In this document: piece by piece, positions 23,701 through 35,849 of the stretch
Layout: every line of letters starts with the position of its first letter
How positions within the stretch are numbered: position 1 is the stretch's first letter
Source: Phocoena phocoena
Lineage: Eukaryota; Chordata; Mammalia; Artiodactyla; Phocoenidae
Length of the DNA: 64,000 nucleotides
Assembly (NCBI RefSeq): GCF_963924675.1
Contig: NC_089240.1
Location: 117,991,680 to 118,055,679 of the forward strand
Direction: 5' to 3'
Position numbers and translations under genes: made by a program
The notes under the pieces: generated by a model
Database searches by the model: none
Told to the model about the DNA's origin: nothing
What the model saw: the letters and a program-made list of their open reading frames with translations, nothing else

Positions 23701-24962
23701 TTGAAAACTTAATACAAAGCTGCAGTAATCAAAGCATTGTGGTACTGGCAAAGGGATAGACATATAGATCAGTGGAATAGAATTGAGTCCAGAAATAGAT
23801 TCATACATCTATTGTCAATTGATTTTCGACACGGGTGCTAAGACCATTCAATTAGGAAGGAATAGTCTTTTCAACAAATGGTGTCTGAACAACTGAATAG
23901 CCACATGCAAACGATTGAAGTTGGACTCCTAGTTCACAGTATATACAAAAATTAAGTCAAAATGGGTCAAAGACCTAAATGTAAGAACTAATGGTATAAA
24001 ACTCCTAGAAGAAAACATAGGGGTAGATCTTCATGACATTGGATTTGGCAATGGATCCTTAGATATGCCATCAAAACACAAGCAACAAAGAAAAAAATAG
24101 ATAAAATGGAATTCTTCAAAATTAAAAACATTTTGTGCTTCAGAGGGCACTATCAAGATAGTGAAAAGACAAACTACAAAATAGGAGAAAATATTTGCAA
24201 ATCATATATCTATTAAGGGTCTAGTATCCATAATATATAAAGGACTCTTTGAACTCAATAACAAAAAGACAACCTGATTAAAGTGTAGTCAAGGACTTAA
24301 ATAGGCATTTATCCAAGGAATATAAATAAATGGCCAACAAGCTGGTGGTGGGAATGTAAAATGGTGCTTTGGAAAACATTTTGGCCAGTTCTCCAAAATA
24401 TTACACATAGAATTACCATATGAACCAGTAATTCCACTATATACCCAAAATAATTGAAAACATATTTAAACAAATACATGCATATGAATGTTCATATTAG
24501 CACTATTCACATTAGCCTCAAGATGGAAAAATGACAATAAATATCTATCAACTGATGAATGGATAGCCAAAATGTGGTATATCCATACAATGGAATATTA
24601 TTCTGCCATAAAAAGCAATGATGTACTGATACATCCTACAACATGGATGAACCTTAAAAATATGCTAAGCAAAAGAAAGCAAACAAAAGGTCATTATATT
24701 ATATGATTCAATTTATATGAAATATCTAGAATCAGCAAATCCAGGAAACAAAAAGCAGATTAGTTGTTTCTGGTGGGGTAGGGGGAGGGAGAATGGGAGG
24801 TAACTGCTTAATGGGTATGGAGTTTTCTTTTGGGGAGATAGAAATATTTTGGAATTAGTTAGAGGTGATGGTTGCACAACACTGGGAATGTAGCAAACGC
24901 CTTTGAATTGCACACTTAAAATGATTAATTTTATGTGACACAATTTTTACGGCAATTTAAAA
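20755..24962 (+). repeat. L1 LINE, sense, old, broken ORF2 and 3' end
   Basis: Reads in the sense direction of L1 ORF2: 'aaaaggcagacattggcagaatggat', 'ggcaaacccttagctagactaacc', 'ggaccagatggctcttggtgaattctacc', 'aagttggaaaggaagg', then the ORF2 end ('gaatggatagccaaaatgtggtat') and 3' UTR with 'cacttaaaatgattaattttatgtg' near 24,918. No frame exceeds about 84 codons, so it is dead. It lies head to head with the preceding L1. Confidence 0.88.
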
Positions 24963-24964
24963 AG

Positions 24965-25450
24965 TGATCACTCTAGGTGCCATGAGGAGAATGGATTTGA
25001 AAATAGCATGAATGGAGATGAGACCAGTTAGAGGGCTGTCACAGTGGTCCAGATGAGAGATGATGGTGGCCTGAATTAAGGTACTGGCAGTAAGGATGAA
25101 GAGAGGCAAATTAATTCAAGTTATTTAGGAACCAGTGTGTACAGAACTTGGTAGCCAACAAGATGAAGAGTGTATGACAGACATTGAAGACATCTCCAAG
25201 ATTCTGAGGCTGGGTTCCTAGGCAAATCGTAACATGATTGGGATTAAAACCCGTTTTACAGATGCAAAACTGAAGAAGCCATTGGCTTGCCTGCTGTCAC
25301 ACAGTGAGCCAGCAAAGGGGATATGCCAGTGCTGCTCTCCTGCTCTCCTGACTTCTGCATATGATACAGAAAATATGAGTAGCAACTTAAAAAAAATCAC
25401 TTGAATATTTTCAAATAACTGCAAAATTGGTTTCTTATTTGCCTTCATTT
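24965..25450. repeat. Old mammalian repeat fragment, family not resolved
   Basis: 'gatcactctaggtgccatgaggagaatgg' and 'gggctgtcacagtggtccagatgagagatgatggtggcctgaa' (24,967-25,077) match a repeat seen in several mammalian loci and again near 38,280-38,420 in this window. 25,200-25,330 resembles a MIR. No gene. Confidence 0.4.
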
Positions 25451-25454
25451 TATG

Positions 25455-26105
25455 TATTTTATTTTTTTAATTGAAGTCTAGTAGATTTCCAGTGCTGTGC
25501 CAATGTCTGCTGTACAGCAAAGTGACTCAGTTATACACATACAGACATTCTTTTTTTATAATCTTTTCCATTATGGTTTATCCCAGGAGATTGGATACAG
25601 TTCCCTGTGCTATACAGTAGGACCTTGTTGTTTATCCATTCTAAATGTAATCGTTTGCATCTGCCAACCCCAAACTTCCAGTCCTTCCCTCTCCCTCCCC
25701 CTCTCCCCCTTGGCAACCACAAGTCTGATCTCTATGTCTGTGAGTCTGTTTCTGTTTTGTAGATAGGTTCATTTGTGCCAGACTTTTTTTTAATTAATTA
25801 TTATTTTTTTTTTGCGGTACGCGGGCCTCTCACTGTTGTGGCCTCTCCCATTGCAGGGCACAGGCTCCGGACGCGCAGGCTCAGTGGCCATGGCTCATGG
25901 GCCCAGCCGCTCCGCGGCATGTGGGATCTTCCCGGACCGGGGCACGAACCCGCATCCCCTGCATTGGCAGGCAGACTCTCAACCACTGCGCCACCAGGGA
26001 AGCCCAGTGTGCCAGATTTTAGATTCCACATATAAATGACATCATATGGTATTTGTCTTTCTCTGTCTGACTTACTTCACTTAGTGTGATAATCTCTAGT
26101 TGCAT
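25455..26105 (-). repeat. L1 3' end, antisense, split by a CHR-2 SINE
   Basis: 'tttttttaattgaagtctagtagatttcc', 'tgctgtacagcaaagtgactcag' and 'ttccattatggtttatcccagg' are antisense cetartiodactyl L1 3' UTR. It resumes after the SINE with 'gattccacatataaatgac'. It is 5'-truncated at about 26,105. Confidence 0.85.
25784..26005 (-). mobile_element. CHR-2-type SINE (antisense)
   Basis: On the minus strand: 'gggcttccctggtggcgcag', the tRNA-like head, a B box, 'gagcggctgggcccatgagcc', and an A-rich tail that appears here as T/A-rich sequence (25,784-25,813). The duplicated flank is gtgccagac.tttt (left) against gtgccagatttt (right). It lies inside the L1 3' end at 25,455-26,105. Confidence 0.92.
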
Positions 26106-26199
26106 TATTTGCCTTCATCACTGTCAAGGACAATATCAAGGAGCTTTTTTCCTATGTTTCCTTCTAGGAATTTTACTGTTTCAGGTCTTGTGTTTTTTG

Positions 26200-27050
26200 G
26201 GTTTCTTATTTTTTTTTGAATTTTATTTTTATACAACAGGTTCTTATCAGTTATCTATTTTATACATATTAGTGTATACATGTCAATCCCAGTCTCCCAT
26301 TTCATCCCACCACCCCACCCACCCGCTTACCCACTTTGGTGTCCATACGTTTGTTCTCTGCATCTGTGTCTCTATTTCTGCCTTGCAAACTGGTTCATCT
26401 GTACCATTTTTCTAGATTCCACATATATGCATTAATACCTAATATTTGTTTTTCTCTTTCTGACTTACTTCACTCTGTATAACAGTCTCTAGGTATGACA
26501 GTCTCTAGGTCCAACCACGTCTCTATAAATGACCCAATTTCGTTCCTTTTTTATGGCTGAGTAATATTCCATTGTATATATGTACCACATCTTCTTTATC
26601 CATTCATCTGTCGATGGGCATTTAGGTTGCTTCCATGACCTGGCTATTGTAAATAGTGCTGCAGTGAACACTGGGATGCATGTGTCTTTTTGAATTATGG
26701 TTTTCTCTGGGTATATGCCCAGTAGTGGAATGGCTGGGTCATATGGTAATTATATTTTTAGTATTTTAAGGACCCTCCATACTGTTCTCCATAGTGGCTG
26801 TATCAATTTACACTCCCACCAACAGTGCAAGAGGGTTCCCTTTTCTCCACACCCTCTCCAGCATTTATTATTTGTAGATTTTCTGATGATGCCCATTCTG
26901 ACTGGTGTGAGGTGATACCGCATTGTAGTTTTGATTTGCATTTCTCTAATGATTAGTGATGTTGAGCAGCTTTTCATGTGCCTCTTGGCCATCTGTATGT
27001 CTTCTTTGGAGAAATGTCTGTTAGGCCTTCTGCCTAATTTTTGATTGGGT
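26200..27050 (-). repeat. L1 3' end, antisense, second copy
   Basis: 'tttttttttgaattttatttttatacaacaggttc', 'catttcatcccaccaccccaccc', 'gctgagtaatattccattgtat' and 'gtatatgcccagtagtggaatggc' are an L1 3' end. It differs at its 3' UTR from the 25.5-kb copy, so it is a separate insertion. It ends near 'tttttgattgggttg'. Confidence 0.85.
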
Positions 27051-28134
27051 TGCCTTCATTTTAATACCTGTGTTTGGAATGATAAAGTTTTAGACATGAC
27101 CATGTTCTGATGTAACTCTGTCTCTCCTCTCTGAGCGCCCAGTGTCTGCCCCCTCTCTTTATAATGTTTTCTATCCAATACTGACAACGTTGAAAGGCCC
27201 TTCTCTTATTGGCCTTCCTCCTTCCACCAACACAACTCAGGGACATACTGTAGCCCCTCCTTCTCTCTCTGAAGCAGTATAGTTGTAAGGGACTGAATTT
27301 CTGCAGCCTGAAGCCTTCTGGTATTGAGATGGAGATGAGCCACTCAGAGCACCCCAAATATAAGGATGAGTAGAAGAGGCTTTGGGCTTGGGGTTGGGGG
27401 CTGGACAGGAGGAAGGAGAGAAAGCAGTGGCCCTATCACAGGGGAACCTCAGTCCTGAGTGGCAGGAGGCAGTCGGGGTGGGGGCACAGCAGAACCTCAG
27501 CTGCTGGAGAGGAAGAGCCAGGACCTTTTGTCTCATAATGTATGGAAGAGTGTGTGCATGTATGTGATGATGATGATTAAGTGGTACACGGTATCAGCGA
27601 AAATTGTTAGCACGGATGCTGATTAGGGATGCTGAAGGTCTAATAGTATGGAAGGAAACTGGAAAAATTGGTCTGAGTGTGGAAAAGTAATACTAATTAC
27701 AATCATTTATGCATACTGCTTACCATTTATGACTAATTACCACCCAACACAATAACCATTAGGTATATCATTAAATATGTGTCAGATTAACTTTGTTGTC
27801 AGTTTTATTTGTGATTAGGACGGTAAACTCTGCATGTATGCTTGTGCTTAATAGTTTGTTGCTCATGCAAGCACGGCTGTCAGCTCACAATTTGAAAAAA
27901 ACATTATGTTAAGGGCTGGAGCGTGGCAGGCTTTGAATTCCAGGCTAAGTAGTTTGTAGTTAATTTAGGAGGCAATGGGGAGCCCTTACAAAATAATCAA
28001 CAGGGAAGATACATGATCAGTGCTGTACTTTAGGAATAACAGACTGGCAGGGCTGGAATATTCCTTAGAGATTACTCACCCAATGGTCGCCAGCCAGGGG
28101 GCACTGGCAACTACACTGGAATTCTGGAGCGATT
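27051..28134. other. No gene; unique plus old repeat fragments
   Basis: 27,060-27,600 shows no family. Frames of 61-99 codons on both strands have no motif. 27,905-28,060 ('gggctggagcgtggcaggctttgaa') resembles the old repeat also seen at 38 kb. Confidence 0.35.
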
Positions 28135-28202
28135 GTCAAGATTCCAGGGAACTATACTCAATATTTTGTAATAACCTATAAGGGAAAAGAATCTGAAAAA
28201 GA

Positions 28203-28239
<37 letters not shown>

Positions 28240-28328
28240 TAACTGAATCACTTTGATGTACACCTGAAACTAACACAACATTGGAAATCAACTTTACTTC
28301 AATAAAAAAATAAAATTTAAAAAAAGAT
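28135..28328 (+). repeat. Short L1 3' end with (TA)n
   Basis: 'ttttgtaataacctataagggaaaagaatctgaaaaagaat', then (TA)n at 28,206-28,236, then 'actgaatcactttgatgtacacctgaaactaacacaac' and an A-rich tail. It is a sense-orientation, severely 5'-truncated L1. Confidence 0.88.
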
Positions 28329-29079
28329 TTCAGAAAGATTAAAGGGAACCATGTACTTCTCCGTAATAAAGCTGTGCAGATCAACTACAGTATCAATATT
28401 ACTTGTTGTAGGCTAGAATCGGTCAAACTGGGACACTAATCACAAGCATTGATTGGCAGTTGTGAAAGTCTGATGAATTTTTTTAAATGGGAAAATAAGT
28501 TAATTGTTTCTTAACAAAGGAAAATTTTAACATTAGAAAAAATTTTCTAATCATGGGCTCCACAGGTTAAAAACGAAACGAAAGGGGTCTTGGGTGGTGA
28601 AACAGTTCAGAGCCCCTATTATAACCCAGCCAATCCTTTCATTTACAGATGGGGAAACAGGCTAGAGATGGATGGAACTTGCCTTAGAGGAAGATGGATA
28701 AACGGATCGGACAGTAAATGTGAAAGGTGGGTAAGACTAGAGACCACAAAACCAATTCAGTAACAAATTGAGGTGCCTAAATTAGGGTGGTAGAAATTGA
28801 TCTGCAAAGGAGAATGGCAGATGGGAGAGAATGAAAAGGCAGTGCCACCAGGACCACTTGTTGGATGTGGGCAGAGAAAAAGAGAAAAGTTGAGGGTAAG
28901 TCTGAAGTCCCCAGCGTGCATGAATGGGGCAATGATAGCGTCATTAGCATAAATATAAAAATCTGGAGGAGGAATTGGTTTGGTAGCAGAGGAGAATCAT
29001 ATGTTTGGTTTTAGACATTTTGAGCATAACTTGTAGTGTTGCATATTCAGAAAGAGAATGGCAATAGAAATTAGAAACA
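28329..29079. other. No gene; old non-coding sequence
   Basis: 28,600-29,040 includes phrases ('gtgaaaggtgggtaagactag', 'gaagtccccagcgtgcatg') like the old repeat around 38-45 kb. No coding signal. Confidence 0.35.
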
Positions 29080-29265
29080 TTTGGCCTTAAATCCTGACTT
29101 CTTTACACTGTGGGGCCTTTGGTAAGGAGTTTTTCCTTTCTCTCAATTTCCTCATCTGTAGATCTACAGTGATGATATCTGCCTTATTAGTGAGAAGATT
29201 AAATGGGAGAATGTATAAGTACCTCGCATAATATCTAGCAAGTGGCAGACAAGTGCTTATTACTC
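29080..29265 (+). repeat. MIR SINE remnant
   Basis: 'ttaaatcctgacttctttacactgtggggcctttgg', 'tctcaatttcctcatctgtagat' and 'agattaaatgggagaatgtataagtacc' give the MIR order. Confidence 0.75.
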
Positions 29266-29326
29266 TTCCCTGGAGGAAGTATGGAGGTAGAAATGTTTAA
29301 GAAGAGGCAGTTAAGAAATAAGGGAG

Positions 29327-29540
29327 GGCTTGGCTGGTGGCGCAGTGGTTGAGAGTCCGCCTGCCGATGCAGGGGACGCGGGTTTGTGCCCCGGTCCGGG
29401 AAGATCCCACGTGCCGCGGAGCGGCTGGGCCTGTGAGCCATGGCCGCTGGGCCTGCGTGTCCGGAGCCTGTGCTCCGGAGCGGGAGAGGCCACAGCAGTG
29501 AGAGGCCCGCGTACTGCAAAAAAAAAAAAAAAAAAAAAAG
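29327..29540 (+). mobile_element. CHR-2-type SINE
   Basis: 'ggcttggctggtggcgcagt' head, 'gccgatgcaggggacgcgggtt' and 'gcggagcggctgggcctgtgagcc', ending in about 20 A. High GC and a long pure A tail indicate a young copy. Open frames on both strands here (for example 29,311-29,736) come only from the SINE. Confidence 0.92.
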
Positions 29541-30560
29541 GAGAATTCAAAAGGGATGTCATATCCCAAGCTATACTTTTAGGATCTAACCGCAAAACAC
29601 TGATAGTACTTTCCCAGGGTTTCTGGGAGGATGAAGTTACTGGAACAGAATACAGGAGAAGCCACACTTGCTGAGAATTTGGGAAGGAATCTAGCAAAAT
29701 AACTTGAAGGAATAGACAGAGGGGGTTAGAGAACATATTGTCAATGAAGCCAAGGGAGGCAAAATAATTTGAAAGTGGAAGGTTTGGTCCGTGGGGTCAA
29801 ATGCAGTAAAAAGGTCTAGAAAATGAAGACAGAGATGAGGCCATTTTGGAGGTCACTTTTAGAGAAAGCAGAGAACTAGGGATGAATTAAATGAGAAGGT
29901 GGAACAGCAGAGGCAGTAAAGAAAACGTAACTCTTTCAACATGGCTCTTGAAACAAGGGGGATGAGGTGACAGAACTCGAAAGACTAGCAACTATAAGGG
30001 AAGATTATTTCAGGCTACTTAAATCCTGAGCATGTTGTATGCTAAGGGAATAATTCCACTGGAGAGGAATAGACTGATATGGCAGAAGAGAGAGGTTATA
30101 TTTGTGAAAGAGGTTCTATTAAGATATGCATACGCAGCCCCAGGCTATGGTCACTCTAAAGATGTACTTGGGGACGACCTAATGCTTGAGCCGGGAGAAG
30201 TCACCTGAGGTCAAACTAGAAGCAAGCAATCTCATTGGAGCTGTTTGCCTAGACTTGTGAACAAACCACCCCAAGTAAGGAGCTAATCTTCTCGATGTGC
30301 ATGATAACATGACATAATTTAAAGACTCTGAACTCTGAGTATGGTTCCCCAAAGCAGGGGGCTCAAATTTCTGTCCCTTAGGACTTTTTGATGCAATTAT
30401 CAGGCATTAATGACTTAACAGTCACTAAAATTAAACCTTCTATTCTCTTTAAAGTATGGAATAAGACTTGGAGGTCCACCATTCCTACTTGACATTATTC
30501 TGAACATACTGGCTAATGTTAGCTAGACAAGAGAAAAATAAGAGATTAAAAAAAATTGGA
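29541..30560. other. No gene; old repeat-derived sequence
   Basis: 29,740-30,010 ('ggtccgtggggtcaaatgcagt', 'aggtctagaaaatgaagacagagatgagg') resembles the unresolved old repeat seen elsewhere in the window. The rest shows nothing I can name. Confidence 0.3.
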
Positions 30561-32065
30561 ATGGCAGTGTGAAGAGCTTGGCAGACATTCTCCCCAGCAA
30601 AACAACCGTTTAATGGGTGAAAATTTTTTTTTAAAAAACACACACACACAAACATTTAAAGTCTCTGGAAATTGTCTCAAGACATAAAGAACATGGAGAA
30701 ACATTTATTCAAGAAAACCTACTAAATCTTGGTAATAACAATGAGAGACTGTGGCATTTAAGCCAAACATGCTCCCATCCCCTACCCTATCCCAGGTCAG
30801 TGATGGGAGTTCTATTCCAGCCAGCTGTAGCTAAGAAGAGGGCTCCCTCTGCTCCAGTTCCTAGTCTAGGGCTACTATCTCACAATTGAATAGGCAGGCT
30901 GGTAGCATCCCTCATTCCCCTGATCCCATGTTGCAGAACCACTATTCAGGGAGGTACAGCTAAGAGGACTGGTGCTCCCTTCTTCTCCTCAGCTTCCATT
31001 TGTAGGGCAAGGGCTCTGCCCCAATCATGACAGGCTGAGAATACTGAGATTCCAATCTCTCCTGCCCCAGCTCACTCAGAGGTTATAGGTTCCATGCTTG
31101 GAGGGCAAGCAAACAAAAGAGATCGGGGGCTGTTATCTCCCCTACACTACCTGCTTGTAGAAAATGGGTGTCATTCAGAGAGAAACAGACCACTGACCCA
31201 CCCTCCAGCTCCAGTGGGATAGCGTGGAGGTTCTGCCCAGCGAGAGAGGCAGACTGTAAGGATGAAGGACTCTGAAACTCTGGCAGAAGGTGTTATTTAA
31301 AACAATGGCAATCTTGGTAGCAAGCTCTTAAGGGAGGGCTGGTAGCTCTGTGAGACTAGTAGCAACAAGTGAAGCTACCTAGAACTTAAACACAGAATCA
31401 GGAAGAGAGATAATAAGAACCCTGCTAGGATCACACTCATCCCTGGGGGCCCAAAAGGCTGTGTGCATGCCCTAGGCTGCACCTACTCAGGAGCAATCAG
31501 AGCAGGGCATGCAGCAGACTTGAAAACATTCCCCCAGTTGCACACAGACCCATCAACCCAGAGTGGAAGTCTCACTGGTACTAGAGGATTAAACACAACC
31601 TCTGATGAAACACTGGCTGAAAAATAAGCTATAGTGGCCCAGGGGCAAATCCTAGGAAGCACGAGGGGATTTTTCTTCAGTATTCACTGCGAGAACCTAG
31701 TAGAGCTCCAGGAGATAAAACTCCAGAAGGTGTGGGAATTCCACCCCTCCCCCCATGACTGGGTCCTATGGTGTTTTTAACTTTCAGAGTTGCTCACACT
31801 GAGCCTCCAGCAATCCATCGATTACAGTTCAGGTTTTCTTACTCCACATTGGTTCCCATGGAGGTTTCTTCTCCATTAAGTTGTGAGTCTCTGCATTCAC
31901 CTGTTGCTTTCTCCAATTTGGGGGGCAATGGTTTGCCCTGTGACTTCACTTACCTTACAAATCTAAAAAGAGTTGTTGATTTTTCAGTTTGTTCAGCTTT
32001 TTACTTGTTGTTAGGACAGAGTGGCAACTCCCAAGCTTCTTACATGCCAGACCAGAATCCAGGAC
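30561..32065. other. No gene; unassigned, possibly an old L1 5' region
   Basis: Evenly mixed GC sequence with multiple stops. The style (for example 30,760-31,560) recalls a degraded L1 5' UTR, but I cannot support a family. The 113-codon frame at 31,768-32,109 has no motif. Confidence 0.25.
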
Positions 32066-32069
32066 ATTC

Positions 32070-32320
32070 TTTGTCTTTTAATTGGTATATTTGGGCCATT
32101 TACATTTAAGATAACTATTGATATGTTAGAACTGTGTCTGTCCCTTTCAGTTTTTGTTTCCTCTGGTTCTTGTTCCTCTGTTTTCTAACTTCCTGTGAGA
32201 TTCTTGAACACTTTTTAGGATTATTTCTTGATTCATTTAAAGTTTTTTAGAGCCTGTCTCTTTTTGTAGTTTTCTTAGTGGTCACTCTGGATACTAAAAT
32301 ATACTTTTGTGGCTGTTGCA
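32070..32320 (-). repeat. Old L1 fragment, antisense
   Basis: 'ttaattggtatatttgggccatttacatttaagataactattgatatg' (32,079-32,126) and 'gtttcctctggttcttgttcc' are antisense L1 ORF2-like. It is short and degraded. Confidence 0.55.
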
Positions 32321-32582
32321 GTTTCCAGATACCAACATTTTACTACTTTGGGTATATATCCAAAGGAATTGAAATCAGGATCTCATAAAGGTATCAGCAC
32401 TCCTATGTTCATTGCAGCATTATTCACATAGCCAAGATATTAAAACAATCTAAGTGTCTCTTGACAGATGAATGGATAAAGAAAATGTAGTATATATACA
32501 ATAGAATATCATTCAGTCATTATAAAGAATGAAATTCTACTATCTGTGACAACATGGGTGGAACTTGAGGGCATTATTTCTT
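32321..32582 (+). repeat. L1 ORF2 3' fragment, sense
   Basis: 'tttgggtatatatccaaaggaattgaaatcagg', 'ttcattgcagcattattcacatagccaagat' and 'gacagatgaatggataaagaaaatgt' are the sense L1 ORF2 C-terminus. It was the target for the L1 at 32,583, whose duplication copies its last 17 bases. Confidence 0.85.
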
Positions 32583-32650
32583 TTTTTAAATTGAAATATA
32601 GTTGATTTACAGTATTGTGTTAGTTTCAGGTGTACAGCAAAGTGATTTGG

Positions 32651-32655
<5 letters not shown>

Positions 32656-32692
<37 letters not shown>
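32656..32692. repeat. (TA)n in L1 3' UTR
   Basis: About 18 TA units at the usual place in this L1 family's 3' UTR, as at 28.2, 48.4 and 17.6 kb. Confidence 0.95.
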
Positions 32693-32694
<2 letters not shown>

Positions 32695-33310
32695 TTTTTT
32701 AAAATTATTTTCCATTATAGGTTATTACAAGATATTGAATATAGTTCCCTGTGCTATACAGTAAATCCTTGTTGCTTATCTATTTTATATATGTAGTGTG
32801 TATGTGTTAATCCCATACTCCTAATGTATCCCTCTCCCCTCCCCTTTTGTAACCTTGTTTTCTATATCTGTGAGTCTGTTTCTGTTTTGTATGTAGATTT
32901 ATTTGTATTATTTGTAGATTCCACGTATAAGTGATATCCTATGATATCTGTCTTTGTCTGACTTACTTCACTTAGTATGATAATCTCTAGGCCCATCCAT
33001 GTTGCTGCAAATGGCATTATTTCATTCTTTTTATGGCTGAGTAATATTCCGTTGTATATATGTACCACATTTTCTTTATCCATTCCTCTGTCAATGGACA
33101 TTTAGGTTGCTTCCATGTCTTGGCTACTATAAATAGTACTGCAATGAACACTGGGGCTGCATGTATCTTTTCAAATTAGACTAGGGGTCCCCAACCCCTG
33201 GGCTACGGACTGGTACTGGTCCGTGGCCTGTTAGGAACTGGGCCGCACAGCAGGAGGTAAGCGTGGGCGAGCAAGCAAAGTTCATCTGCCACTCCCCATC
33301 GCTCGCATTT

Positions 33311-33468
33311 CTGCCTGAGCTCCGCCTCCTGTCAGATCATTGGCGGTGTTAGATTCTCATAGGAGCGCGAACCCTACTGTGAACTGTGCATGCGAGGGAT
33401 CTAGGTTGCGCGCTCCTAATGAGAATCTAATGCCTGATGATCTGAGGTGGATGGAGCTCAGGCAGTGA
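33311..33468. repeat. Imperfect ~60-bp subterminal inverted repeat in the hAT element
   Basis: 33,311-33,371 ('ctgcctgagctccgcc' ... 'agattctcataggagcgcg') is nearly the reverse complement of 33,407-33,468 ('gcgcgctcctaatgagaatct' ... 'ggagctcaggcag'). The loop is about 35 bases. It lies in the 5' untranslated part of the element and may bind transposase, which is inferred. Confidence 0.8.
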
Positions 33469-33755
33469 CGCTAGTGCTGGGGAGCGGCTGCAGATATGGA
33501 TTATCATTAGAGAGAGGAGTGACTGCACAGAGGCTATAATAAATGAATTGCTTGCACACTCACATCAAAACCCTATCAGTGAGTGAAAGTGACAATTAAG
33601 CTGCATCTGGTGACAGGCTTTAAGTCCGAATCTGACACGTTTTAGTCCAAGCATAGCCCGCCCATTATTTTATTTACCACTCCTTGCCTCTTTCCCACGC
33701 TGTGCACTTGTCGCAGTCACAGTTTTGGTAAGCCCACAAGCTAACCCTAGCCAAA

Positions 33756-35607
33756 ATGAGTGAAAAACAAATGTCGCTGGAGAGCTTCTTTGGAAAGGGG
33801 GAAAGACCCAATGATGAGACAGCAGAAGACTCTAAGACTGCCAACAAAAAGAAAACTGCGTTTGAAAGAAAATACCAAGAGTCCTACTTAAATTATGTGT
33901 TCATTGCAACAGGTGATTCACATTCTCCAAGCCCGCTTTGTATACTGTGGGGTGACCAATGAAGCTACGAAAGCTTCAAAACTGCTTTGCCACATGGAGA
34001 CCAAGCACCCTGCATTAAAAGACAAGCCTTTGGAGTGTTTCAAAAGAATAAAATGTGAGCACAAAGAACAGAAGCAATTACTGAAGGCCACCACTTCATC
34101 AAATGTGTCTGCACTGAGAGCCTCATTCTTAGTGGCTAACCGCATTGCTAAAGCTAAGAAGACCTTTACTGTTGGTGAAGAGTCGATCCTGCCTGCTGCT
34201 GAGGACATTTGTCGTGAACTTTTAGGAGAGGCTGCAGTTCAAAAGGTGGCACGTGTTCCTCTTTCGGCTAGCACCATAACTAGACGACTTGATGAAATAG
34301 CAGAGGATACTGAGGCACAGTTTTTAGAGAGGATTAATGAGTCACCGTGGTATGCCGTCCAAGTTGACAAGTCTACTGATGTTGACAAGGCAACAACGCT
34401 TGTTTCTGTTGTTTTTCAGCAGGATGTGCATGAGGATGTTATGTGCACTTTTGTTGCCAACCAACACCACAGCTGCAGACCTATTCAAGTCTTTGGATGA
34501 TTACATATCAGGATAACTGAATTAGTCATTTTGTGTTGGTAGGTGCACGGACGGAGCGGCTGCCATGACTGGACGGCTTTCTGGTTTCACTACTCGGTTC
34601 AAAGAGGTCACTTCTGAATGTGAGTGTACGCGCTGTGTCATCCACAGAGAAATGCTGGCTAGCTGAAAAATGTCACCTGAACTTAACGTTTTGCAGGTTG
34701 TGATTAAAATTATCAACCCCATTAAAGTACAGGCCCTTAACTCATGTCTGTTCGCGCAGCTCTGTGAGGAGCTGGACGCAGAGCACACACGTCTTCTCTT
34801 ATACACGGAAGTGAGATGGCTTCTAGAGGTAGATCACTGGCCAGAGTTTTTGAGTTATGAGAGCCGCTCCAGAGATTTCTTTTAGAAAAACAGTCACCAC
34901 TGGCAGCACATTTCAGTGACACAGAATGGGTTGCAAAACTTGCTTACCTGTGTGAACTGTCCACCCTGCTCAACGAACTCAATCTGTCACTTCAGGGGGG
35001 AACAACAACTGTGTTCAAGTCTGCAGATAAAGTGGCTGCATTCAAAGCCAAACTGGAATTATGGGGGCGACGAGTGAACATTGGGATTTTTGACATGTTT
35101 CAGACATTAGCAGAGATTTTGAAAGAGACTGAGCCAGGGTCTTCTTTCTCCCAGCTGGTGCACGGTCACCTACCTCAGCTTTCAAAAGAGTTTGAGCATT
35201 ACTTCCCAACCACAAAAGACCCCCGAACTGGGAAGGAACGGATCCGCGGCCCATTTGTGAATAAGCCAGGTGAATCGACTTTGTCGGTGCTAGAAGAGGC
35301 TCAACTGCTTGAGATCACAAATGACTGCGGCCTTAAAAGTATGTTTGCGACAACTTCAAATCTCCATACGTTCTGGATTAAAGTCAAGGCGGAATATCCT
35401 GAGATTGCCACGAAAGCACTGAGAAGCCTGCTTCCATTTCCAGCATCCTGTCTTTGTGAAGCAGGGTTTTCTGCAGTGACAGCAACCAAAACGAGATCAC
35501 GGAGAAGACTGGACATAAGCAACACACGTAAGGTGTCACTGTCTCCCGTCACCCCCAGATGGGACCATCTAGTTACAGGAAAACAAGCTCAGGGCTTCGA
35601 CTGATTT
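33756..35607 (+). pseudogene. hAT transposase pseudogene (ZBED/Charlie-like)
   Basis: The transposase begins MSEKQMSLESFFGKGERPND and continues across at least four reading-frame blocks: 33,756-33,962, 33,895-34,500, 34,670-34,885 and 35,011-35,604. Near the start is a BED-type zinc-finger remnant (SPLCILWG then LLCHMETKHP), in which the second cysteine of the CxxC pair appears replaced. The middle has the hAT catalytic-domain context (YAVQVDKSTDVDKATTLVSV). The C-terminal block carries the hAT dimerisation region (ALRSLLPFPASCLCEAGFSAV). Frame changes near 33,950, after 34,500 and near 34,890 make it inactive. Related host genes (ZBED5, ZBED8, FAM200 and others) arose from this family, but this copy shows no sign of co-option. 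Confidence 0.88.
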
Positions 35608-35849
35608 CTGCATTATGGTGAGTTGTATAATTACTTCATTATACATTACAGTGTAATAATAATAGAAATAAAGTGCACAATAAATCCCCTCACCCCCCGT
35701 CCATGGAAAAATTGTCTTCCATGAAACCAGTCCCTGGTGCCAAAAAAGGTTGGGGACTGCTGAATTAGAGTTGTCATCTTTTCTGGATATATGCCCAGGA
35801 GAGGGATTGCAGAATCATATGGTAACTCTATTTTTAGTTTTTTTTTTCT

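Larger units (their letters stand above)
33182..35762 (+). mobile_element. hAT (Charlie/Buster-type) DNA transposon, near full length
   Basis: The ends form inverted repeats: TAGGGGTCCCCAACC at 33,182 and GGTTGGGGACTGCTG up to 35,762. The flanks aattagac (33,174-33,181) and aattagag (35,763-35,770) form the 8-bp duplication typical of hAT elements, with one mismatch. It holds a transposase in several frames. It sits within the L1 at 32,583-37,499, so it moved after that L1 inserted. Confidence 0.9.

Noticed and set aside
29311..29736. A 141-codon minus-strand frame with a proline/arginine-rich protein, and similar frames at 36.4, 47.4, 48.8, 50.0-50.6 and 53.1-53.4 kb
   Set aside because: All are translations of CHR SINEs, recognisable by the same recurring residues ([18 protein letters not shown]). 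They follow the repeat and not a gene.
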